From Streptomyces sp. V4I2 (GTDB lineage Bacteria > Actinomycetota > Actinomycetes > Streptomycetales > Streptomycetaceae), in the NCBI RefSeq assembly GCF_030817655.1, contig NZ_JAUSZM010000003.1, positions 4,774,001 to 4,838,000 on the forward strand: DNA of 64,000 nucleotides. Reading direction: 5' to 3'. Under the pieces are notes generated by a model, which was not told the DNA's origin, made no database searches, and was given only the letters and a program-made list of their open reading frames with translations. A program made the position numbers and the translations under genes. Below are positions 42,803-51,748 of the stretch, piece by piece. Every line of letters begins with the position of its first letter. Within the stretch, counting starts at the first letter, position 1.

Positions 42803-43012
42803 CTCCGCATACGGCCAAGAGGTGGTGTCCGTCCCGGACAGGCGCAGCAGATCGAACGCGACGAAGTGGGCCGGCCACTCCTGCGCCGCCCCGGCACCAC
42901 GCTGGGCGAGCCGGTTCTGCAGCCGCTCGAATGCGAGGCGGCCCGCGGCGTCCCATACGACCAGCTCGCCGTTTATGTGAGCTACCACGCGTGTCTCATC
43001 AACAGCCCTCAT
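42803..43012 (-). pseudogene. ATP-dependent DNA ligase scrap
   Basis: About 70 codons (NGELVVWDAAGRLAFERLQN, AQEWPAHFVAFDLLRLSGTD) match the adenylation domain of actinobacterial ATP-dependent DNA ligases after the lysine motif (GELVVW, FVAFDLL). It is fused in frame to an HxlR scrap at about 42803, so the open frame is a chimera of two remnants. Confidence 0.7.
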
Positions 43013-43613
43013 CCGCCCGCAAATCTCGGTGGCACGGCCGGGGTCGGTATCCGCAGGGCCCAGCCGCCCTCTTCACTCGACCTGTCAAGGCAAATAGACC
43101 CCATGAATCGAGTCACTCAGTCCGGCACTCGAACGCGTCTGTCAGTTGCGACATCGGGGCTGGTCTGGCAATTTTCTTCGAGGCCCTAGACAGATCGCGG
43201 ACTAGTGCCTGTTAATACATCCGATGTTGCTCCGCTGAACACAGCAGTGTTCAAGGCCTGTCATGGCAGCGTGTGCTGTCCTGCGAACTGCCAGGAGAAG
43301 GCCTTGTCAGAGTCGATCACCCGCCGACGGGGCGCTCGTCGGCATGGCGGTTACTCACGGCGGGCTTCGCCGTCGCGTCCGGGGCCCGGTATCGAATGGA
43401 AGACCTGCTGCCCAGCGCGCCGTATCGCTTGTGCCGGGCGCCTCACTCAGGGGGTTCAGTTCACCTGGCGGGACGGCTCAGCCAGCAGTTCACGCTGCGG
43501 AGCGTCACCTCCTGAGCCCCCCAGCCCCCTCCACCCGCACGTTTCCACGAAGAAGGCGCGCATGTCCCCCGCGGAAGAGCCGCACGTCCCCACCCAGCAA
43601 AGAAGGACCGCAC
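43013..43613. promoter_or_regulatory. Upstream region of the SGNH esterase gene
   Basis: These 600 nt hold no recognisable gene. An 11-bp element ACATC-C-GATGT (43217-43227) resembles the element in front of the fucosidase gene at 54303. A ribosome site AGAAGGA lies 7 nt before the ATG at 43614. Confidence 0.35.
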
Positions 43614-45260
43614 ATGCACACCTCCCGAAGACTCTCCGCCAGACTCACGGCCACGGCATCCACCACCGGTCTGGCCGCCGCCGGACTCGCCCTCGTCCCG
43701 GCGGAAAACGCCTCGGCCGCGGGCGCGCCGCAGGGCGGCCACGTCTACACCCTGACGGCGGCCAACAGCGGCAAGTACGTGGCCGTGCTGGGGGACTCCC
43801 TGGCCGACGGCGCGGCGGTCGTGCAGAAGACCGCTTCCGGCGGCCCCGGCCAGCTGTGGGAGGCGGTCGACCACGGCGACGGCACCTTCTCGCTGGTCAA
43901 CATCAACAGCGGCAAGTGCATGGACATCCAGAACGGCTCCATGAACGCGGGGGCCGCGATCATCCAGGGGACCTGCACCGGCGCCAACAGCCAGCGCTGG
44001 ACCTTCAGCGGCTCGGCGATCGTCTCCCCCCGCAGCGGCCTGTGCCTGGACGTCTCCGACAACTCCACCACGGAGGACCACCGGATCATCCAGTACACCT
44101 GCAAGACCACGGCCAACGCCAACCAGCAGTGGAGCCTGACCGAGCGCCTGCGCTCGGCGACCTGGGGCCCGGCCATGGTCAGAGGCGGCCAGACCTTCAC
44201 CGAGCAGACCATCCGGATGGTCGTCCACAACAACACCTCCGGCGCGGGGCTGCGCATCCGGCTGTCCAACCTGCGCAGCACGACCGCCCTCTCGGTCGGT
44301 GCCGTCACGGTGGCGGTCCAGTCCAGCGGCGCCACCGCGGCCGCGGGCACCACACACGCCGTCACCTTCGGCCGGTCGGCCACGCCGACCATCCCCGCGG
44401 GGCAGGAACTGACCAGCGACGTCATCCCGATGCCGGTCGTCGCGGAGCAGAACCTGCTGGTGAGCGTCTACCTCCCGGGCACCACCGGCGCCTCGACCTA
44501 CCACTACGCCGCCTACCAGACCTCCTATCTGTCCGCCGCGGGCACCGGCAACCACGCGGCCGAGGAGGCCGCGACGAACTTCACCGCCACCACGAACCAC
44601 TGGTTCTACGTCGCGGGACTCGACGTCGTGTCACCCACGGCCAAGGGAACCGTCGTGGCCTTCGGCGACTCCATCACCGAAGGCTCCAGCGGCACCGACA
44701 ACGCCAACCAGCGCTGGCCCGACTACCTCGCCCGGCGGCTGCAGGCCGAGTCCGGCGGTCAGCGCCTCGGCGTGGTCAACGCGGGCATCGGCGGCAACCG
44801 GGTGGTCACCGACAGCCCGTCCGCGCAGCAGGGCATCGCGGCCGTGACCCGGTTCTCCCACGACGTCCTGACCCAGCCGGGCGTGAAGAACGCCATCGTG
44901 CTGGAGGGCATCAACGACATCAACAACACCGCCACCCCCACCCCCGCCGACCGGATCATCGCCGGCTACCAGACCATGATCAACCAGGCGCACCAGGCCG
45001 GTGTCCGAATCATCGGTGGGACCATCCTGCCGAACTCCACGCAGACCGCCGCCAAGGCCGCCATCCGCGCCCAGGTCAACGACTGGATCCGCACCAGCGG
45101 CGCCTTCGACGCGGTGATCGACTTCGACGCGGCACTCCGGGACCCGGCCAACCCGGCGCAGCTGCTCCCCGCCTACGACAGCGGCGACCATCTGCACCCC
45201 AACAGCGCGGGCATGCAGGCCATCGCCAACGCCGTGGACCTCGCGCTGCTCACCTCCTGA
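43614..45260 (+). CDS. Secreted SGNH/GDSL esterase with N-terminal CBM13
   Basis: The ATG at 43614 has AGAAGGA 7 nt upstream; the frame is open further upstream but without coding character. The 548-residue protein has a signal peptide to about residue 36 (ENASAAG). CBM13 spans about 42-178 with QxW-type repeats (GQLWEAV, SQRWTF, NQQWSL). A linker beta-domain covers 180-335. An SGNH hydrolase domain follows: block I GDSIT (Ser about 353), block II NAGIGGN, block III GINDINN, and block V DHLHPN near 527 with the catalytic Asp and His. It should deacetylate plant polysaccharides or similar esters outside the cell. It is followed by the second copy of the terminator repeat. Confidence 0.9.
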   Translation: MHTSRRLSARLTATASTTGLAAAGLALVPAENASAAGAPQGGHVYTLTAANSGKYVAVLGDSLADGAAVVQKTASGGPGQLWEAVDHGDGTFSLVNINSGKCMDIQNGSMNAGAAIIQGTCTGANSQRWTFSGSAIVSPRSGLCLDVSDNSTTEDHRIIQYTCKTTANANQQWSLTERLRSATWGPAMVRGGQTFTEQTIRMVVHNNTSGAGLRIRLSNLRSTTALSVGAVTVAVQSSGATAAAGTTHAVTFGRSATPTIPAGQELTSDVIPMPVVAEQNLLVSVYLPGTTGASTYHYAAYQTSYLSAAGTGNHAAEEAATNFTATTNHWFYVAGLDVVSPTAKGTVVAFGDSITEGSSGTDNANQRWPDYLARRLQAESGGQRLGVVNAGIGGNRVVTDSPSAQQGIAAVTRFSHDVLTQPGVKNAIVLEGINDINNTATPTPADRIIAGYQTMINQAHQAGVRIIGGTILPNSTQTAAKAAIRAQVNDWIRTSGAFDAVIDFDAALRDPANPAQLLPAYDSGDHLHPNSAGMQAIANAVDLALLTS

Positions 45261-45287
45261 GCGGTGCCCACCTCCCGGACGGCGTGG

Positions 45288-45331
45288 TTCCGTCCGGTGC
45301 CCCCTCTTCCCGTACGGGGCACCGGACGGAA
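45288..45331 (+). terminator. Terminator hairpin, copy 2
   Basis: The arms 45288-45303 and 45316-45331 are identical to those of copy 1 at 39664, giving a 16-bp perfect stem, 27 nt after the esterase stop. Confidence 0.85.
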
Positions 45332-45411
45332 CGGCCCGTCATCCGTGCGCCTGCGGGCAACTGCTGCCGACGATGACGGCCAAGGCATACCGGCTCCTCA
45401 AGGCCATCATG
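45288..45411. repeat. 124-bp dispersed direct repeat, copy 2
   Basis: The match to 39664-39787 covers the terminator, the linker CGGCCCGTCATCC and the start of the integrase scrap. The two copies flank 5.6 kb of debris plus the esterase gene. Confidence 0.85.
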
Positions 45412-45741
45412 GAGCCCGCCGTGGACGGCGAGCTGATCACACGCACACCCTTGCCGCCTCAAGGTGCCGGTAGGAAAAGGCGGCTGAGCAGCGGTGCCAC
45501 GGTCACCCAAGTCGACGCGCCGGCCAACGCCGTCGGGATGGAGTGGCGTCTCATGGTCTGCCTCGGCGCCTACGGTCCGATGAAGAGGCGTACCCGGATG
45601 TTCGCACTTCGGGCGGAGCCCTTCCCCGCGAGGCAATCCGGGAGTCGGTGTTCGTTCGCCGTGATCGTCACCTCCGCGAGCCTCTCCGAAAACGCCGTAG
45701 GGATAGAGATGCGGCCGTGCCCCCTGCTGGGGGTGCTCTGA
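45358..45741 (+). pseudogene. Tyrosine recombinase (integrase) remnant, copy 2
   Basis: The frame reads LLPTMTAKAYRLLKAIMEPA, VDGELITRTPLPPQGAGRKR, VTQVDAPANAVGMEWRLMVC and LGAYGPMKR. These are the end of the core-binding domain and the start of the catalytic domain of an actinobacterial integrase (usual form: RNPCRIKGAG, then QVxALADAV). The conserved arginine box that should come next (LRWGELxxL) is absent and the remainder is unrelated. It is the longer of two copies of this remnant. Confidence 0.7.
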
Positions 45742-45861
45742 CTGCATCGCTCTGCTGTCCTTTGGGCACGGATCTTCTTGTGCACGGACGCGTCACCGGT
45801 CGCCGAGGAGGGCGGGAAGGGTGAGGAGTCACTGCAGGTGAGGTGCGACGGCTGCGCCCTA
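45742..45861. other. Unassigned stretch before IS5
   Basis: No gene is recognisable in these 120 nt. The IS target ends with TA at 45860-45861. Confidence 0.3.
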
Positions 45862-45881
45862 GGCCCTGTCTGGAATTCGAA

Positions 45882-46388
45882 TCACGAGTGTGGTGCGATG
45901 CTGCGGAGCCAGAGCATCGCACCACACAGGTGCAGTCCGGCCTCGTAGCTCTCCGGGGTCTTGTCGTACCGGGTAGCGATACCGCGCCAGTTCCGCAGCC
46001 GGTTGATGCACCGTTCCACGGTGTTGCGCTCTTTGTAGAGTGTCGCGTCGTGCGAGACTGGCCGCCCGCCGGCCCTGCCACGCTTCTTGCGGTTCGCAGC
46101 CTGGTCGGCCTTCTCCGGGATCACGGCTCGGATCCCGCGTTGTCGCAGGTAGCGGCGGTTGCGTCGGGACGAGTACGCCTTGTCCGCGGCCACTGCATCC
46201 GGCCGGGTCCGCGGGCGCCCGACCGGGCCGCGCACTTTCACCCGTTCCAGGACCGGGGCGAACTGCGGACTGTCGCCGGCCTGCCCGGGCGTGAGGACGA
46301 ACGCAAGCGGGCGACAGCGTCGGTCGTCCGCCACATGGATCTTGCTCGTCAGTCCGCCCCGGGAACGCCCCAGCTCGGCGGCTTTCAA
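45882..46388 (-). CDS. IS5-family transposase, second frame
   Basis: The 168-residue product carries the second and third catalytic residues: DAVAADKAYSSRRNRRYLR (Asp) and YKERNTVERCINRLRNWRG (Glu), then RYDKTPESYEAGLHLCGAM. GLTSKIHVADDRRCRPL at the start is the conserved beginning of the second half of these transposases. It is presumably expressed as a fusion with the first frame by ribosomal frameshifting. Confidence 0.9.
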   Translation of the reverse strand: MKAAELGRSRGGLTSKIHVADDRRCRPLAFVLTPGQAGDSPQFAPVLERVKVRGPVGRPRTRPDAVAADKAYSSRRNRRYLRQRGIRAVIPEKADQAANRKKRGRAGGRPVSHDATLYKERNTVERCINRLRNWRGIATRYDKTPESYEAGLHLCGAMLWLRSIAPHS

Positions 46389-46867
46389 GCGGGCCCGGTG
46401 TCGTCGGTGGACCCGTCGCCGCTCGACGCGCGCCTCGTCCTCGGCCTGTCCGTCCTGCGTTCTTTGCTCCTTGTCCTCGCCCCCTTTTCGGCCTCGACGG
46501 CCATTTCCAAGGCCGCCAACTGCTCGGGGTCCAGGGCCATCCCGGCGGCGTGGTGGTGGGCCCGGGCGGTCGCAGAGTCCACGCTGACCAGGCCCAGATC
46601 AGCCTGGCCGCGGGCAGCGGCCTCGGCGATCACTGTGTGCATCAGGTCCTGGAAGACGCCACGCGTCGCCCAGATCCGGAAGCGGTCGTACGCGCTCTGC
46701 CAGGGCCCGAACTCGGTCGGCAGGTCACGCCAGGGGCTACCGGTCCGGAACCGCCACATCACCGCGTTGAAATGTTTCCGCAGGTCGGGGATGGGCCCAA
46801 CCGCGGCAATCGGGAGATGGGGCTCGATCAGGGCCCACTGCTCATCGGTGAGATCGCCTCGCGCCAT
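46385..46867 (-). CDS. IS5-family transposase, first frame
   Basis: The 160-residue product begins ARGDLTDEQWALIEPHLP and has the conserved FRTGSPWRDLPTEFGPWQSA block and the first catalytic Asp in LGLVSVDSATARAHHHAAG. Its end runs past the overlap with the second frame. A -1 shift near 46390 would give the full DDE enzyme of about 280 residues. Confidence 0.9.
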   Translation of the reverse strand: MARGDLTDEQWALIEPHLPIAAVGPIPDLRKHFNAVMWRFRTGSPWRDLPTEFGPWQSAYDRFRIWATRGVFQDLMHTVIAEAAARGQADLGLVSVDSATARAHHHAAGMALDPEQLAALEMAVEAEKGARTRSKERRTDRPRTRRASSGDGSTDDTGPA

Positions 46868-46946
46868 GACTGACGGCCTATCAAGACCGAGCCCCCGCGC
46901 GCAGGCGATCTACCGAACTCCTGATCCGAGCTCCAGACAGGACCTA

Positions 46947-47213
46947 ACGCGCAACAGGCCGCGCCGCGTACGCGAGACCGTAGAGGACTTGCCCGAGCAC
47001 TCCCGCGACTTCGACTGGCAGGCCTGCTCCGACCTCCTGTTCCAGGACCACGACGTCCTGATGCTGTTCGACGATTCCCTCGACGGCATCGAGGACAGCG
47101 ACAGCCAGGTCAACCAGGCGCTCGGCATGGTCAATCTCGCGGCGCAGGACTGGTTCGACCCCTTCGACCCTGAGCAGGCCCGCGACCCCAACCGCGGCTT
47201 CCGCCACCAGTGA
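46947..47213 (+). pseudogene. C-terminal remnant of an unidentified protein cut by IS5
   Basis: Eighty-eight codons remain directly after the IS end: VRETVEDLPEHSRDFDWQAC, LLFQDHDVLMLFDDSLDGIE, QVNQALGMVNLAAQDWFDPF and a stop after GFRHQ. The composition is acidic and looks genuinely coding. I do not recognise the family. The 5' part is not on the other side of IS5, so insertion was accompanied or followed by deletion. Confidence 0.5.
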
Positions 47214-47410
47214 GCTCCACTGCCTTCCGGTACGCCCTGCGGCTTCGGTCGTTAATCGGTCATGACTACTGATCAGACCGTTGTTGTCCTGGCTTTCGAG
47301 CAGGTGGAACGCGTCGACCGGCTGCTCGATGCGGGCGCCGGCCTCGGTGCCCCGGATGCTGGCGAGACCCGGAAACTGCTGTCCGTGTGCTGGGCTCTCG
47401 CCGAGCCTGG

Positions 47411-47716
47411 GAACCTGGTCCTATCTTCGGTCCGGTGCTGTCCGTGATGCCGTACGACGACCCGGAGGAACTGGTCGGCCTCGCCAACGACTCCGAGTAC
47501 GGGCTCGCCGCCGCGATCTGGTCCCGGGACATCGGCACCGCCAACCGGCTGGCCCGGCAGGTCAAGGCCGGCACGGTATGGATCAACATGATGCAGGGCC
47601 TGGACGCCGCGGCGGCCTGGGGTGGCATGAAGTCCTCCGGCGTCGGCCGCGAGATGGGCTGGGAAGCCATCGAGGCCTACACGGAGGTCAAGAGCATCTG
47701 GACCAGCCTGGCCTGA
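47411..47716 (+). pseudogene. Aldehyde dehydrogenase C-terminal remnant
   Basis: About 100 codons match the last fifth of NAD-dependent aldehyde dehydrogenases: PIFGPVLSVMPYDDPEELVG, LANDSEYGLAAAIWSRD, AGTVWINMMQG, GGMKSSGVGREMGWEAIEAY. The catalytic Cys and Glu and the whole NAD domain are absent. It is probably the end of a catabolic gene that once belonged with the following acyl-CoA dehydrogenase. Confidence 0.85.
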
Positions 47717-47897
47717 CCGTGCGTGCGGTCGCCGGGCGAGAGATGCCCGTGGGGGCCCGGCGACCGGCGTGCACGAAGTGCACAGGAATACGGCGTCATC
47801 GGCACAGACGCCTCGCTTCGTCGCTGACAGCCTGCTCTCCAAGGCACACCGGAGTCGACGCGTCGCCCGACGGCGTCGGAGCGAGGAGGCACCCCGC

Positions 47898-49151
47898 ATG
47901 GCCATCGATTTCACCCTCACGGCCGAGCAGCGGCAACTCAGGGAATCCGCCCGGGACTTCGCCCACAAGGTCCTCGCCGAGGTCGGCCCCGCCACCCGGC
48001 ATCTGAGCAGCCCCGAGGAGCGCTGGAAGGCGACCCGGCCGATCTACGAACAGGTGGTCGCCGAGGGCTGGCTGCGCAGGATCCTCCCGGCGACGGCCGG
48101 CGGCGAAGGCCAGGGCATGGTCGACTTCGCCTTGATCGCCGAGGAGTTCATCGCGGTCGACGTGAACGTGTCACTCACGCTGTTCGCGGTCACCCTTGGC
48201 CTCACCCCGCTCATGGCAGCCGGGAGCCCCGAGCAGCTGGGGGACCACTTCGGCCGGTTCCTCGAACCCTCAGGAGCACCCCTCGCCGCCTTCGCGTTCA
48301 GTGAACCGGGCGGCAGCGCCAACTACGACGCCCCGGCGCCGGCCGAAGGGGTCCGTACGACGGCAGTGCTGGACGGCGACGAGTGGGTCATCAATGGCTC
48401 GAAGAAGTGGGTGTCGAGCGCCGGCGGCTGGGACGGCACAGGCCCGGATCTGATGGCCGTGGTGTGCCGTACGAGCACGGTCGCGCCGCCCGATGAGGCG
48501 CTCTCGGTGATCCTGGTACCCGGCCCCGTCGAGGGACTCACGGTCGACACCAGCCTCGACCTGCTCGGCCACCGGGCCCACCAGACTCCGGCGATCACCT
48601 TGCGCGATGTCCGCGTGCCGCGGGGCAACATCCTCGGCGGTCCCGGTGCCGGCCGGCAGATCGTGGCCGGCAGCTTCATCCCGACCGCCGCGCTGGTCGG
48701 CGTCTTCGCCCTGGCCAAGATGCGGGCGGCGTTCGAGTTCGCGCTCGACTTCGCCAAGCGGGAACGGCGTGCGGGAGCGGTGCCGATCATCGACCACCAG
48801 GCCGTCGGCTATGCCCTGGCGGATGCCAAGTCGGCGATGGAAGCGGTGCGTTACCTGTCCTGGAAGGCGTGCCACGCCCTCGACACGGAGAGCCCGGCCG
48901 CGGCGGAACTGGCCCTGCACGCCAAGATCTTCGGCTCGGAGACGGCGGTACGGGTCATCACCGACCTGATGCGCGTGGTCGGCATCGACAGCTACAGCCA
49001 CGAGAACCCGCTCGCCGAGATCCTCCAGGACGCCCTGGTCTACCCGCTGTTCGACGGCGGCAACCTCGGCGTTCGCCGCCGCCAACTGCACGCCATGCTC
49101 AGCGATCCGACGTACGACCCGTCGTCGACCTACCTCGGCACGGCCCCGTAG
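47898..49151 (+). CDS. Acyl-CoA dehydrogenase family flavoprotein
   Basis: The ATG at 47898 has GAGGAGG 8 nt upstream. The 417-residue protein has the three-domain acyl-CoA dehydrogenase layout: helical N-domain (FTLTAEQRQLRESARDF), middle beta domain (FAFSEPGGSANYDAPAPAEG, WVINGSKKWVSSAGG) and C-terminal helical domain (RAGAVPIIDHQAVGYALADAK). FAD is the expected cofactor. The usual catalytic base motif near the end (YEGT) reads FDGGNLGVRRRQLH, so no Glu is present there; it may use a base elsewhere or act as a monooxygenase/nitroalkane-oxidase-like relative. Its 3' end overlaps the convergent AraC gene by 22 nt. Confidence 0.85.
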   Translation: MAIDFTLTAEQRQLRESARDFAHKVLAEVGPATRHLSSPEERWKATRPIYEQVVAEGWLRRILPATAGGEGQGMVDFALIAEEFIAVDVNVSLTLFAVTLGLTPLMAAGSPEQLGDHFGRFLEPSGAPLAAFAFSEPGGSANYDAPAPAEGVRTTAVLDGDEWVINGSKKWVSSAGGWDGTGPDLMAVVCRTSTVAPPDEALSVILVPGPVEGLTVDTSLDLLGHRAHQTPAITLRDVRVPRGNILGGPGAGRQIVAGSFIPTAALVGVFALAKMRAAFEFALDFAKRERRAGAVPIIDHQAVGYALADAKSAMEAVRYLSWKACHALDTESPAAAELALHAKIFGSETAVRVITDLMRVVGIDSYSHENPLAEILQDALVYPLFDGGNLGVRRRQLHAMLSDPTYDPSSTYLGTAP

Positions 49152-50113
49152 CCGTCCTGCTGTTCGCGCATCTCCCTGGGCGAGATCCCGAACTCCCGCC
49201 GGAACGTCCGGCTGAACGAGGCCGGGTCGGTGTACCCGTGCCGGGCCGCGATATCGGTGATCGTGGCGGTCTCGCGAGGGTCCCTGAGCAGCCGCGCGCA
49301 GCGGTTCAGTCGCAATGACCGGACCGTGCCCGCGAAGGACCGCTCCTCGCCCTCGAACAGCCGGTGGAGCAGGCGCGGGGAGATGGCGAACCTGCGGCAC
49401 ACGGTCGCGACGGACAGCGAAGGGTCACCGAGGTTGGCGGCCACGAACCGCAGGATCGCGGTGCGGGTTCCCGCGTGCACGTCATGCGGGTCCTGATCGT
49501 CATGCGCGGTTCTCGCGCCGAGCGTCGCGGCCACCACTGACAGGAAGGACTGCTCAAGCTCGGCGAGCACCGGCGTCGGGGTGGAGCCGTCCAGGTCGTC
49601 CAGCTGCCACAGTGACGCCATCAGCGCCGTCACCACGCTGCCCACCCCGGTGCTTCCGTCGATGCTCCGGCCGAGGCCGGCAGCCCTGTGCGCCTCGGGC
49701 AGCCGCGTGCTCAACTGCGGGCGGGGCAGCCGGAACGACAGCATCCGCCACTCGGCGTCGAAGTCGAGGTAGTACGGCTCAGTCGTGTCGAGCACGGTGA
49801 ACTGGCCCGGGCCCACGACCGACTCGGCCGCGCCCTGGCGCACCGCGCAGCGCCCGGCGAGCTGAAGGTTCACGAAGTAGAACTCACCCTGCGACCGGCT
49901 GACCTCACGCGGCCCGTGCGAGGTCAGTTGCGGCTGGGACCGGATCCGGGCCCGGTTGATCTCCCCGAGCGGCCGGGTCTCCACCTGCCCCGCGAACCCC
50001 GGGTCGGGGCTCGTCCTCGTGGGCGACAGCGGAACGAACGCCTCACAGATGACCTCGCGCCAGAAGCCGAACTGCTCGTGAGCAGGCCGCCCGGTGATGT
50101 CCCACACCGCCAT
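49130..50113 (-). CDS. AraC-family transcriptional regulator
   Basis: The 327-residue protein has an N-terminal AraC_binding_2-type sensor domain (FWREVICEAFVPLSPT, FYFVNLQLAGRCAVRQG, DTTEPYYLDF). The C-terminal double helix-turn-helix spans about 225-318: LSVATVCRRFAISPRLLHRLF, then TITDIAARHGYTDPASFSRTFRREFG. It converges on and slightly overlaps the acyl-CoA dehydrogenase gene, which it may control together with lost catabolic genes. Confidence 0.9.
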   Translation of the reverse strand: MAVWDITGRPAHEQFGFWREVICEAFVPLSPTRTSPDPGFAGQVETRPLGEINRARIRSQPQLTSHGPREVSRSQGEFYFVNLQLAGRCAVRQGAAESVVGPGQFTVLDTTEPYYLDFDAEWRMLSFRLPRPQLSTRLPEAHRAAGLGRSIDGSTGVGSVVTALMASLWQLDDLDGSTPTPVLAELEQSFLSVVAATLGARTAHDDQDPHDVHAGTRTAILRFVAANLGDPSLSVATVCRRFAISPRLLHRLFEGEERSFAGTVRSLRLNRCARLLRDPRETATITDIAARHGYTDPASFSRTFRREFGISPREMREQQDGYGAVPR

Positions 50114-50369
50114 ACCGCCGCTCCCTCCACCGCTCGCGGGTGGCGGCGTCGGCTGCCGTACCCGCGACCCTCAGGATGCCGCACGACCGTCACGGGGGAG
50201 CGCGGGTCGGGTAAACCCTCGTTTCCACCTCGCTCACGGGCGTCGTCGCCCATCGGTGAGCCTGTCCGGCAGTCATGCCTGCCACGACAGGACTGCGCGC
50301 CGGGGCGTCAGCGCGTCGCGGCACCGTCCGTGCCCCGGGCACCGGTCCGGCGACCCGCAGCCGTGCGGA

Positions 50370-50935
50370 TTTCGGCCGCGCTCTGCCCGAACTCCGCGCG
50401 CGCAGGGTGCGGCTGAGATGGGTGGCGTCGAGGAGGCCCCAGCGGGCGGCGATCACGGAGACGCTGCGATCGGCCAGAGCCGGGTCGGCCAGGTCGCGCC
50501 GGATCCGTTCCAGCCGACGGCCGCGGATCCAGGAAGCGAGCGTCACGCCGCGCTGCTGGAGGACCTTGTGCAGGTAGCGCACCGAGACGTGGTGGGCGCG
50601 TGCCACCGACTCGGGCGAGAGGCGGGGATCGGAGAGGCGGCCGAGGCAGTAGGTGAGGATGCGCTCGGCGAGGTCGTCGGCGGGGCGGACGGAGACCGGC
50701 TGTTCCGCCAGGGCCGACAGCACCACGGAGACCAGCGCGTCGGCCAGATGCGGACCTCCGCTACCGGTGCACGCGTCCAGATCGCTCGCCGCGTCCCGCA
50801 GCAGCGCGGCCGCCAGCCGCCTGCCGCGACGTGCTCCAGCCGGGCGGTCGCCGTGGTGTCCGGGGCCCGGTCCTCCTCGTCGAGTACGGCGAAGGGGGCA
50901 GGTGTTCTGCTCACCCGACCCGTCTCTTCTCGCAG
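50370..50935 (-). pseudogene. Second AraC-family regulator, frameshifted remnant
   Basis: The DNA-binding half is readable: SPESVARAHHVSVRYLHKVL, SVIAARWGLLDATHLSRTLRA. After LRA the frame is wrong: the expected GxSPxxxR end appears in another frame. Upstream a third frame gives a short N-terminal part (PAPFAVLDEEDRAPDTTATA). It begins just after the stop of a phenylacetate-CoA ligase remnant, an arrangement typical of paa regulators. Confidence 0.65.
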
Positions 50936-50943
50936 GGGCGCGG

Positions 50944-51456
50944 TTACTGCTGACGCAGATCCTTGACGCGGCGGAGTTTGCCCAGCGAGCGTTCCAGGGT
51001 CTCCGGGTCGACGATCGCCACGTCGACGGTGACGCCCACGCCGTCCTTGACGCTCTGCCCGATTGCCTTGGCGGCGGTCTCCCGCAGCTCGGTCCTCGTC
51101 CCAGGGCGGGCTTCGACGCGGACGGTCATGTGGTCCATCCGGCCGCGTCGGGTCAGCTGTACCTGGAAGTGCGGGGCGACGCCGGGCGTGCGCAGCACGA
51201 TCTCCTCGATCTGGCTGGGGAACACGTTCACCCCGCGCAGGATGATCATGTCGTCGCAGCGGCCGGTGATCTTCTGGATGCGGCGGAAGGCGGGGCGTGC
51301 GGTCCCGGGCAGCAGGCGGGTCAGGTCGCGAGTGCGGTAGCGGATGATCGGCAGGGCTTCCTTGGTGAGGGAGGTGAAGACCACTTCGCCCTCCTCGCCC
51401 TCGGCCAGCACGTCGTCCGTGATCGGATCGACCACCTCTGGGTTCCGGTGGACGTA
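50944..51456 (-). pseudogene. paaK: Phenylacetate-CoA ligase C-terminal remnant
   Basis: About 170 residues match the AMP-binding C-domain of PaaK: NPEVVDPITDDVLAEGEEGE, VVFTSLTKEALPIIRYRTRD, RCDDMIILRGVNVFPSQIEE, ending SLGKLRRVKDLRQQ. The adenylation domain is missing. The open frame runs on into a truncated IS5 copy, forming a chimera. It indicates a former phenylacetate catabolic locus here. Confidence 0.85.
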
Positions 51457-51748
51457 ACGGGACGCGTCCTTGCGGCCCTCTCCCGGATGCGGCACCACCC
51501 CGGCGATCTCCCCCGGCGAGAGGTGGACGAGGAGACGCACTACCTCGGGTTGCTGCTGCTGTCCGTGTGCAAAGAAGGCAGGCAGTTGGCGGACATGCTG
51601 GCCGACCAGTGCCGCAGGCCGGCAGCCCGTGCCTGACCCGGAGACGGACGTCTTCGACGTGCCGGACCACGCCGACGGAGGATGGCAGTGCACGGACCTG
51701 GTGGACCTGCGGCCCGGTCCGATCGGCGCGGTAGCCGTCGCGGTGACA
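51457..51748. other. Unassigned stretch between paaK remnant and IS5 copy
   Basis: The plus strand contains an open segment (DEETHYLGLLLLSVCKEGRQ, LADMLADQCRRPAARA, then a stop at about 51634) that could be the end of an unidentified gene. The rest is unassigned. Confidence 0.3.

Larger units (their letters stand above)
45862..46944 (-). mobile_element. Complete IS5-family element (1,083 bp)
   Basis: The terminal inverted repeats are GGCCCTGTCTGGAATTCG (from 45862) and, on the other strand, GGTCCTGTCTGGAGCTCGG (from 46944). TA flanks both sides. The transposase is split into two frames that overlap at ATGA (46385-46388). A truncated identical copy lies at 51749-52160. It appears intact and potentially active. 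Confidence 0.85.

Noticed and set aside
45264..45473. Small plus-strand frames after the SGNH esterase
   Set aside because: They run through the terminator hairpin and the integrase remnant in the wrong frame.
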